64,000 nt of DNA from Porites lobata (lineage: Eukaryota > Cnidaria > Anthozoa > Scleractinia > Poritidae), in the NCBI GenBank assembly GCA_942486035.1, contig CALNXK010000132.1, positions 877,501 to 941,500 of the forward strand. Direction: 5' to 3'. Every line of letters starts with the position of its first letter. Within the stretch, counting starts at the first letter, position 1. The notes beneath the pieces are model-generated. The model was not told the DNA's origin, searched no databases, and was given only the letters and a program-made list of their open reading frames with translations. A program made the position numbers and the translations under genes. Below, in pieces: positions 48,201 to 60,200 of the stretch.

Positions 48201-51200
48201 TGTTATTTAGATTACCTATTGGGAAAAGCGATTACTTACAAGAACCGTTGCCATTAATGGATCAGCCCTTTTTAAGATGTCGACTAAACAGAAGTGTGGG
48301 GATGAGTAATAGCTCTTTGGAGCTCCTTAGGTTTTGAATTGCATGAAGAGTGTTAAAGTCGTTTCTCCCTGTCCAGCCCAGATGCTTAAGTATCAGTGTA
48401 CCTGAAGGAAAGATAACAAGAGCTTACTTAAAGCTTTAGACCAGACCAACCAAAGGTCAAAATCTGATGTTGCGTCATCAATAAATCCAGTAACTGAAGT
48501 GACTGAAAGCCAACAATTTATGGCACTTTCTGTGTTTTTCAGCGTTTACCAACAGGTGTTCTGTAGCCACCTCCTCAGTTTCTTTGTCTTCAGGCGCAAG
48601 TTCGTCCCCATCATCATCACAAAGTGAGCTTGCTTTGGGTACCACAGATGTGAAAGCAGTTACCAAGGCTCTTGTCGCAGCTGTCAAGTACAACATGCAG
48701 CGTAAGTTGTTTTGAACCTCAGTGGTCTAATGTTAACTTACATTTTGCCCTTAGTACATTGTGCAGCTTGGCCCATCAACAGACACCAACTGATCAAGAG
48801 CCGTTTGTTAGTAGCCTTCCTTGTTTCAAATTTCAGGAATCAAATGAAGCTTTATCATCGTCATCATCAGTTGCCATTGTTGTCTCCTTTAGATCACCAT
48901 TCTGCTCCAGAACAACAGCTTGGCTGGTGTTGTCGTTATCTATATCCTCAATTTTAATATAATTATCTTTATCGTCATAAATGCAATATGATTTTCTATT
49001 TTTATCACATTTCTGTGCTTTGTTGGTAGTTTCCTCATCATTAAAGTCGTTCATATTTGTGGTTTCATCAGAAGTGTCTGCAAAATCATTATCATTACAC
49101 TGTTTTTAGGTTTTCATTAAGGAAATAGATATAATAACTGAAGGCACATTATGCCATTATTACAGCTTAAACAGTTGTTGGTAGTTTTATGGAGATGTGA
49201 ATAGCTTTCCTCTTCTCAAGATAAGAGTACTCCTTTTTTGTTTGGTGAGACGCGGTTTTCTCTCTTGAAAAAATATCACAATTCACTGACGTAACAAATA
49301 AGCTAGTGTAGCAAACCTTTTTACCTTGCCAATTCTCACTTTTGTACCTTTTCTTCTAGAGCAACACTACCAACACTTTACCCAGCAACTTGCACAAATG
49401 ACTTTGAGCTACCTCCACAACTTGATGGAAGATGGAGCAAAACTTTTAGAAGCTGAAGACTCCTCTAACACGACAGAGAGTGAATGGTCTCTATTTTTCC
49501 AAGAGATAAAAGAGTGTCTTGAATTTCTCACTCAGAGCACTGTAGAACTTCGTTGTCATCTCAGCAACATGCCTGTCGATGTTACAGAGAAACGGGAAAC
49601 TGTTGATGGAAATCAAATGTCTTTTCCATGTATTAAAGCAGAAGAAGCAGATAGGTTAACAAAACAATGGATCCAAATGACAGATGAGGTAACATAGCCG
49701 GTACTATTTTTCTTGGTGATATTTATGCACCTATCAATGTAAAGCCGGCGGGGGGGGGGAGGTAGGGCATGGGGTGGGGATTTGATTGTCTCTGTTGTCC
49801 CTGGGGTAGGGCATTTGACTGATCTTGTTCTCCCGGGGGAGGGGATATTTGAATCTTTCTTCGCCCGACGTGGAGATATTTGACTGCCGACTCGGACGAA
49901 AAAGACTGAGACCGAACATATGTTTCCCGCTTCCACGCTTCACGCATGCGCCGTACGGTTTGAAAAGATCAGGAATTCATGGAGGCCAATGAGAACAAGC
50001 GAAGGCTGAGGGGATTTCACTGTTTTGTCTTCAAATTTAGTTTGTTTTAGTGTGTTTTTGATCAATTGAACCTCTTAACATACTGTGGTATCAAAGTAAA
50101 CGGAAGTAAAGAGAAACCAAGTCAATTTTTGCAAGTTCAATTGATTAGTGTATGGCTCATTCGCTACAATCACTGTAAACTTATAAAAGTGACTGTCTTT
50201 GTACCCTTTACTAAGAACTTTCTCCTAAAGGTTTATGTATTCTACGCAGAGTAACACGGATTATGGTTAAAACGTATAATTGCAGCTGTAACAGGAACAT
50301 GTATCTTTGGTGATGCAGAACGTTTATAAAAGATTGCAGAGTTTTATTTGGAGATATTTTTATTGTACCTTTCTTAGGTTCTGCCTTGGGATTGACAGCA
50401 ATGTGCAGCCTGGGGTGGGGAAATTTGGTTGCATTTGACTGGAATGATTTGCCCGTGGGCAGGGAATTTGATTGCAAATTTTTGAAAAAACTCAAATCCC
50501 CACCCTATGCCCTGCCTTCGCCCCGCCGGCATTACATTGATAGGTGCATTATCAGTGGAAAATGTGGGTTTACAATTTAAAGGGGGACATACAATTAGAA
50601 AACGGAAACAAAGACACTAGTGTAATTGTGTTTGGTGAAAAAAAGTTATTGTGCAAACAGGCTAACTAAAGACAGGAGGGCTTTATGAGGCGTTGGCAGC
50701 AAATCACAGTGGTGGTGGTTATGTTCCGAGTATGTATAGAAAGATTAAACATTCAGTTGATTGGTAAAACAAATTAACTGATTTCTTTGATGTACATTGC
50801 ATTTCTTTTGATTGCTTGAAGCACTTGTCACGTTTTGCTCGCAAGTATTTACCGGCCCATCAACAGACACCAACTGATCAAGAGCCATTTGTCACTTGCC
50901 TTTCTTGTTTTAAATTTCAGAAATTAAATGATGCTTTAGCCATGTACACTATTTATTTATCGTTTCTGATTCAGCCTTAACCACTGTTACTTTACTTTGC
51001 AGGAGATTGTCGAGGATGCTATTATAAACAGACAGATTTCCTCTGCACAGACGTTTTTCCAGAGCAGGAACAAAGAAGACGTGGTAGGATGAGAGTCAAA
51101 ACTGTTAAATGATGCCTTTGTTGATGTTGTCAATGAAATGTGTCAAAACGCCATTCTATGCTCCTGGTCTCCCCTAAATCACCGTGATTCTTGACTTCCA

Positions 51201-54200
51201 TTTTTTAACGGTCCTGTAAGATTGGTTTGACCGTGTGAAGAACCAAAGTGACAAGTGGCAACAGAAATTCATATTAAACCTTTTCATCTCTATTTTGCAA
51301 CACGTTGCTTTTAGATGTGTTCCTTTCGTCCCCTTTGATGCATTACCCGAAACTTCCGTTTATTGTAGCATCATGTTCATCAATGATAATGGAAGTCATC
51401 TATTCCCCTTTGGTTTTACGAACGAACCTGGTATGTTTCAGTGGCTCTAATGCAACTACTTTGGTCATGTCTTAAGGAAAGATAAATATATTTCAATACC
51501 AGCATATTAAGTAAAAGACAGAAACCTTATCAAAAACCTGAATTTAAGTATCTGAGGACACAATTCTCTTGTTTTTCATCCCTTACAGTAACTAGCTCTA
51601 GTTGTAAGTACTCAGGCAGATGACTCACTAGACTGAATTCAGTGATAATAAAGGTCGCCCGTTTCCCTTTGGTTTAACAAACGACTCAAGACTTTTTCAG
51701 CCACTCAAGGACGATTTTTTTTGGTCTGGTCCAAATAAAAGTCGTATTCTGCGGCTACTATAATCTAAAAAAATTCAAAAGCCTCGTTATCATAATCCTG
51801 GCATTAAACAGTGGACATCACCAATTACTTTTTCTAGAGCCACTTTTCTAGCGTTGTAATTACTAAGTAACGTTCAGTCAACAGGGGTCAAAGATGTTCA
51901 TTGTGATGGGTCGCTGTCAAGCTTCATTAAAATTGGTCTTAAAGTGGTTCTTCAGAAACTCTTGGACCATGACATGGATACTGTGGTGATATTGCTAACA
52001 AACCTGGTAGGTGAAATATGAAAGTACGAAAATGTAACAGTACACGTTACCATAAAAAACTGTGATCTTCACCCACCTCTTCCCACCAATAATGTACAAA
52101 ATCGTTTGGTTTTCTGAAGGTGGAGTCGGATTTTATGGTTGTAGACTAGAGAAAAATAGGTATTTCAACGCGAGCCTTGTGGTCTTTTAGATAATGAAGT
52201 ACTATAAAAAGCAGCATGAGGGTGGCTCCTCCTAAATGTTATGCGATTCTAATAGTTGACAATGGAGCCGAAATCGGTTGGGTAATTGGACATCATCTTA
52301 GGCATCCTACTTCTCATCCTATATTTACTAGATCATCTGCTCCTTCGAATAAACAATCTCTTCTGTTTGCAGGGACGGGATGTTTTGCGACAATTGCACA
52401 CGATTTGCCTGTACACACTTCACAGACCCTTGAGAGATTTCCTGGTAAGCCAAGATTAGTAAAATATAGAAATAGTGTTTTGGTCAATGTCTAAACAACA
52501 AGTAGTGGCTTGAAGACAAAAAACACAAGAGACGGCCGAGTTTTCTTCTTTAACCGACTTCAAGGTGTATGACTGCGTGACAAGTCATCTCAAATGGTAG
52601 TTAATGACTGAATTAAGACAAAACATTGTGGTAATTAGAATACCTTTTCCTAACCTCCTTTACCTTTGTTATATCCTGTGTTTTCTTCATATGATGTTTT
52701 CATTTGAGGAATGTTCTCTTAAACGTTTAGGAACAAAAATAGAGTAGGTAACAAGTTTATTAAAGTTTGACAAAATATTTGATCTTCACCCTGCCTTGAA
52801 AGGTACAACACGCAAAACCACACTCTCGTGAGATATGCGTAGATTTCGGACAAAGAGGGAAAAGTGTAGTCGGTCTATTTAAACTGAAAAGTAACTACAG
52901 CTAACCCAAAGCAAAGGTTTATAAAGGCATTGTATGTTTTAGGCAACTGAATTGGAATCCAGAGGCTTTTTATCGTCTGAGGAAAAGGATCTGGTTGGAT
53001 TTGTCCATACCTTGGAAAACACATACAGTCAACAATCGTTCTTAGAGGCAAAACGTAACACAAGGAACAACGACGAGGATGACAGGTTTTTGAAAGTCAC
53101 TTAATTGCTACATCGTAAGATTCGTAGTTTACCGGCCTGGCTTGTCTTTTGTTTATTTGTCCTTTCTTGCCCACCGCTACAAGCCATCTTTTTTGTTGTT
53201 GTTGTTTTAAATGTTCTTAAAACGGATCAATTTTTATTTTCTATTTCTCAGCTGGAGAGATCTCGGATTGCTTAGAAGTTCGTTCAATCTTGGATCTACG
53301 CAAATCCTTGATACGTACATCCAGACTGGAAGTCTGTTGGAAGTGGCAATCAAAGAGCAGGTAAGAATTGTCAACAACCTCTTGGATAGATTAACACTGA
53401 AAAAAGAAATTTTTTTAACATAAAGCGAAACGCTTTCTCATATTGTCAAACCTGTTGTTTCACGCTGGCACCGTGTCGTGGGAAACGTGGACCTGTGGAG
53501 GTCAGTGGGAAAGGCCCATTCAACGGCTGAAACTGAACTAAATTGTTGTTCCACAGGCTCCTTCAAGCTCCAGTAGATATGTTGAATTACCTCTCGCTTG
53601 GGGATGCACCTGGGATCACCTCTCCAGACAACGAATTTTGGCTGAAGCAGTGCTTCCTTGTGAAGGTAATTGAAAGGGACTTTTGCAGTTTTAAGGTCTT
53701 CCAAAAACGAAAGTTGAAGGTTCAAGAGATTTTCTGCTGAAATATCCTTGTTTTGAACTTTATAACCATCGTACAGTTTTTTTTCGATCAGTTGTTAAGT
53801 TGCTTAAAGACGTTACTAACCTTGGTTATCGATGTGTTTTTTTGACAAAACTGTGAATGGTGATGATGAACATTTCATTACAGCTGGGGATTACACCTGT
53901 GTATCTGAAGAGGTAAAGATTGGTGCCGAAGCTATTTGGAACTACTTATTATCACACACAAACTGGCAAGCACTACTCGACTGGATCAGATCCATGGCCT
54001 CTGATTTGGATGGATCTCATGAGAACGCCAGCCTCTATGTTCAGAAAGGGAACGTCGTCCTGCCACAGCTGAGTCGTGGTGTCTTCAGTCAAATTGATGG
54101 CTGCCACAAAGTTGTAAAAGAAATGATTTTAGAAGAGCTAACCAGGTACAATTTAACTGCCCACCTACCCCTCCCCCTACTCAACTTTAGCACTAAATTC

Positions 54201-57200
54201 TGACGTAGGGCAAAATATTAAATTAGGGAAGGGGTAGGTAGGGAGTTTGTCAGAAACTTATTCTCTCAATAACTGGTACAAATTTTGTATCGGTTTCACT
54301 GATCACGTCTCTCAGTAATAGGAGATAGTTCTTAGATTGTTCCATCTAAACTAACTATGTCGTTGGCAAATTTGTACCACCGTTGCCTTTGTATTTTCTT
54401 TCTAGGAATGGAATGTTTACAACATCTCAGCTATCCAGCTTTTCTCTTCTACTTCACTATTTGTGCGTAACACAGTCACTGTTTGGGGACAACCCGCCGA
54501 TATCATATCTGGAAAACCCTCGTGCGAGTGAAGGCAAAGTGTCGGCTAATACAGAAGGATGTCTTGTGTCTGTGTTGCAGTTTCATCGGAGTTTTATTGA
54601 CTACTGTATAAGGCTAAAACTTGCCAACTTGTTGTATTATTACGTGGATTTCTACAGGTTTGTTTTACCTCTGAAACTATTTTTCTCTTTTAAGTCACAA
54701 AAATTACCACACTTTACTTCAATAACATTTTTGGGGAACAATTAGTACCATGTGAAAGTACTTCTCAAAAGAGTTCACAGGAGTTTGTCCTCAGCCCCAA
54801 AAGTTATAGTTACAGTACTTGGCCCAATTAAAGACCCTAGTAGTGAGGAGATATCTACACACGCACGTACAGTACTCTATTTGAAGAGGATAACAGATGT
54901 AGGAATGTGATGTGTGAATTGTGTCATCTAAATGTTGATATACTTTTCATGTTTAGGCTTTGTGAAAGTGAAGGCAGCGTGAAGGAACTTGGATTAAATA
55001 AGGAGATACCAGCTTGGGTTGACATGCTCATAAAATGTAGACTCCTTGGACGGAACTCTGAGGGTATTCTGTTCTCAGTTTACGACTTAGTTATAATGTT
55101 TGGAGACAGTGGTCGAGAAAAAAGGCTTCTTGTCTAGATTAGCAACTTACAGTACCAACAGAACACATGAGGCATTTTGGTTCTAGTTACGAATGATTTT
55201 ACCGGATTTTTGCATCAACTAGACCTTCGATTACCAATAAAATCGTACGTCTCTTCCACGGATCACGCAGATTGCTATCCAGTTAAAAGTTACCATAAAG
55301 GAACCTTGACTGTGAAATACGAGTAAAAGTCAGGATGTTATGACTGACGACAGTCAAGAGAACCCGTTAGAACCACAAAGCATTCACAAAATACACCAAC
55401 GCTATTGGTGTAGGATATAGTACCCATTCCAGGCTTGTGAAGCTTTAAAATACATTGTGGCATGTAGGACTGGCTTAAACGTACTAATAAATAACACATG
55501 TAGTAAGTTATTGACCATCATGACTGCTCTCTTTAGATCATGGTGCTGTTTTTCAAGCCAGTTTATCAATGGCAAGCTTTCTTTTAAATACTGAGTTGCC
55601 TTCTGTCACACACATGCTGCAGGCAGGACGCCCTGTTATGGCCCTAAGCAGCCTTCTGTATGGTCCTAATACACTTAGTCAGGTAAGGATCTGCAGCTTA
55701 CTGTTGAGGTATTCCTCATCTCAAGCAGATATAGAACGTAAACATGATGAAACTAACTAAATTTTGTAAAAAGACCAAACCGCGAGTGAAATCAATAATA
55801 ACAAAGTTTTAGAAATGAAATTTTGCTGCGGTTAGTAAATTCCTTAATGTGTAGTTGTACAACGCTATTCGCAGTTACGACGTCGTCGCTTGTATGCTTT
55901 TCAGTTGTACGGCATAAACATACAAGTTGGGAGATTTTGTTCGAACTGAAAACAGGCTTCTCCACGACAGCACTTTAGAAAGCCCTGTTTTTTTTGTTTA
56001 AACATTTAGGCCATTATTTCTTCCGAATCTCAACCCAACGTTCCAGTCTACCAAGTGGATGAAAAGCTCCTTTACACGTCGCTAATGAGATTTCCCAAGC
56101 TGCAGTCAGCACTCTTCCCTATCACATGGGGTTCGCTTGGAATGGAACGTCAAGATGTCTCTGTTTATAAACTTTTACAGGTTTGTTTTCTGTCATTTTA
56201 AACTTTCGGAAGGGGTGTGCTTGGCGCATCGTTTCAAGGTTGAAGTAAATAGTTTCAAAATAATAAACGCAAAGAAAACCCTCGAAATTTCTCTAGTTTT
56301 TGAGTAATACAATTAGTCAAACTACGTTTACTTAGCGCGGGTACCAAACCACTGTGAACCATATATGCTTTGATTTATGCTTTTCTTTTTCTCGTTAGTT
56401 AATATGCCACCTATGGTAGTCTGTCTTTCTTCTTAAAAACAGCAAAATGCTCCGGGGGGGACTACTCACAACAGCGTTTTATGTGGACAGGCTCCGCCTG
56501 AGGTCCAACCTCTTAACCATTTTATATGCCATTTTTGACAGAAAAGGTCCTCCTTTTGTATACCTTCAACTGAAAAATGGTTCCCTTTTCACATACTTAC
56601 TAACAGTAAGCATTCTTGTCATTTCATGTTGCGTTTAGTAAATTAATTTGATACAGCGATAAGGTGCGAGACTATTTTAGTTCAGGCCTTTTTGAACGCC
56701 TAAATAATAATTTCCCTACCCTTTCATATACTTTAACTCACGAAATCCCTACCGTTTTGTATCCTTAAGCCTGAATAGGGTACCCCTTTCGGGCGGAGCC
56801 CTCCTGTATAGGTTATCATAGGGAGTACCCCGTGTGGGTAAAAGGAACACACTTGCATTACAGCCAAAGGTCCCCTTCGTGGTTCTGTCTGGAGTGAGGA
56901 TACGGTAAACCATTATTATTTCTTACAGGGAAACTCTCCTTTTGAAATATCTCGGTTATTCGGATGGCAGCCAACAAACGAGCTTGCTACCAAAGGAGGT
57001 TAGTTTAGTTTAAAGTTTTTCTGTTTATTTTGTTCCGGTTTTTATTTAGGAGTTTCACTACTTTTCATCAGCTAAATAAACAACCTGACATTTTCTTTGG
57101 TTTTGTGTGGATTTTCTAAATGAACCTAAGTGGGTCGGTTAAATCAACTTGCACTTCAACATAATCTCAAGGGTTAACTTGATATCACATTTTCCTCATC

Positions 57201-60200
57201 ACTTTTCATGAAACTTGAAGAGGTTCAAGGTCTTTTTGCGAAAATTAGTAATTTGTTATTTGAGTTTGAATTGGCCTACTTCAAAACGGCTAAAATGTCT
57301 TATCTGAAGTTATTATTATTATTATTATTATTATTTGTTCTTTTTTTCCGTAACAGATTCACCCGGAACTGATATGCCACATTTCTCTAATGAGCTCTTA
57401 GTTTCCCAACGTGCGCACGTTGAAAATTTAACATTTTCTTACTATCTGCGACACGGAAGACCTTCATTTGCGTTCGTATCTTTTGTCAGTGAAAGACTCA
57501 AAGATGCTACTGTGTCCAAATCAAAGTAAGTCAAATATTGGTCAGTCAATTTGTTCTGTGTGATGTATTTAAGAAACTTTCATTTCTCCATCTTTCATCA
57601 TTTAAGATTCGAGAAACAGAAAATATGTAGGGTACTTATCAAACATAAACCTAGTAAACGACCATCCTGTCTTTAGTAAGATGCTAACTTCTCACATAAT
57701 TGGCTCAGAAAATGTCCTCGTGACTTATCTAAGACGCACCTTATAAGGTCATATAAATGGTACAGTTCGTGTCTCATGCATAACGTGTCTCATATACCCC
57801 GTATAAATCAGGCCCTATTGAGTCTCTCCGTAGCTCATTAGTCAGAGAACCTGACTACCGATTGGTGTCTGGGCTGTCATTGGTTCAGATCTCGTCATTG
57901 TCTCAGGTGTTGTCTTTGTTGCACGCTCTTGACGTCATCGTACTCCATTATGGTTTTGGTGAATCTGAGATAATGATGGCTCTGTTCCTTTTGTCTTTTC
58001 AGAATACAGCAAGCAGCATGTAAGGCATACAGAGTTGCTGTTCAACATTTATCGAATCCTTCTGTGTGTGCAGCGTGTGTTGCCTTCACAGAGATGCTTG
58101 GTTTGGATAGCACTTCACTGAGGGTGGATATTCAGGCTGCCAGCAGAGTGATAGCACATGCTACCTTGGACGATCTACTAGCAGATGATAACAAGGAAGA
58201 CATTACATTGGAGGAAGCCGTTTGTAACTACATTTTATTTTATTTCATTTAAACTCTGCGCATCCTTTTATTTTTTAAGAAGAGTACTTGTGATGGTTGC
58301 TCAAAACAACGTGTTTAGTATTTCGAATTGTAGGCTTTTCGGCTAGAGTATAAACATTTTAAGTTCTAAGGTCAAACACTATCGGGCGATCCATAAAAAG
58401 TGTTGTTATTGCGGTGAGGTGCTTCTCATACTAAAATGACGTTATATTGAAATACAACACTTTTTCCCCAAAAAAGTCAAATTGCCTTCCAATATATCCT
58501 TCTCTATATTGTTTTGTGGAACTTCGACAAACTTTGGGTCAAAATGGATACTGAAGAGATGTGGAGAAATTGACATGCATATTGAGTTATCAGTCTCTAA
58601 GACTGAATATTTGGTCTTTTTGGCTGTTTCCAGTTATAAGCTAAAACAATATCGTAAAAGTTCATTTTTGTTTACTTAGCTTCTGAGTTGCTGTCATGTG
58701 TCGGAAAGAGCAACCAAAAACCAGAAAGACTCTTAGCTGCTTTACAAAGTGCAACCAGGAACTTAATCAGTAGAGAATGCTTAGACAAGTAAGTTTCGTC
58801 TATTACTTTTATTGTGTTTGGTTAAGAAAACACAAAAAGTGGTTTCTTATCACACAAACCCTTAGGGTTTTGGCTATTTAGATCTCAGCATTGTTGGACC
58901 GTTTCAGTTAAGCACTTTTTGTTGCACTTTTGCGTACAACAAATCCAGCGCTACAAAACGACTTAATCAATCACAGTAAGGCTGGATGCACATAAAGGAA
59001 GGTAACTGACGACAAATGTTAATTGTACTAGTTTTTTAATATTCCAATAGTGGTCGTGATTTCGGAAGGACAACAACTTTGCAATGACCACTGACACTGT
59101 ATCACATGTAGCTACAACCAGTTGCAAAATACTTGAGACACTGTGCCTTATTTGAATTAAATCACCTGTCCATGATCTTGTACTTGTGATTCCCCCTCCC
59201 CATTTCATTCTTCTATTCAGGCGGCCTCGTCGTAGGTGTCCTGGCGCTGGCCGCCACAGGACAAGCTTGCTTGCTGGCAATTCGCAATGACCGTGGCCAG
59301 CAAGAAAAAGCCTTCGTAATTCAGTTCGATCCTGTGTCTGACAAAACCTCGTTCATTTGGTCCTTTACGTCCCCTCTCTTGCTCCACAGGAATTGATAGG
59401 AGAGGACCCTGAGAAGGAGGTTGTGTCTGACATAGTTGGAATGTCACCGTACAGTTCGTAGTTTGTGACTCGGTCTCGCCAACTTTTGTTAAAGACACGG
59501 CGGAGCATGCGAGTTTATGTTCCATTGACCTCCTTGTCTGAACAGTTTTTCAACTGGTTTAAATTGAATTTGTTTCTGGGTCTCTTTATTGCTTCGAAGA
59601 GGTTATAATGTGAACGTCCAGAATTTTCTTTTCAATTCCAGTGCTACTTGGAATTCGAGGTATTTTTTAGTAACGCCGCTGTCAGTTTTCATTGCATTAA
59701 AAATAAATTTGTTTATTTTGTTTTTCTCAACTATCTTGCTCTCACGTTCTTTCCTGGCACAAGGATGTAACTATCATATAATTTGCAGGTATGAAGTTTG
59801 TTTCTATTTTATATTGAATTGCTATTGCTGACATTTCCATTTCAGGACATCTTTTGAGGCTGGCCAGCATTGGAATCTTGTTGTTTTATTTTGTCGAGTT
59901 CACAAGATGGAACTTCCCGTTTCCTTTCTTCAGGATTGTGCCAGGGAAGACAAATGGCTGCCATTTGTTTGTCATGCACAGGCTTGTCAGTTTCCAAAGG
60001 AACAGGTATTTGCTGCAGTGTAATTCTTGTTTCGGCTTGAACATGTTTAATTTTCCCTTTGTCTTGGAGTTTGGTAATGAATCTGGAACGTAACACATTT
60101 AACTAGTTTAGATCTTCAAACGCAGGAAAAGTTACCGTGTGATCCAGAAACTTTTCATCCGCGGTTTCCGCCTTGGGTCGCCCGAGTCTTAATAGTAACC

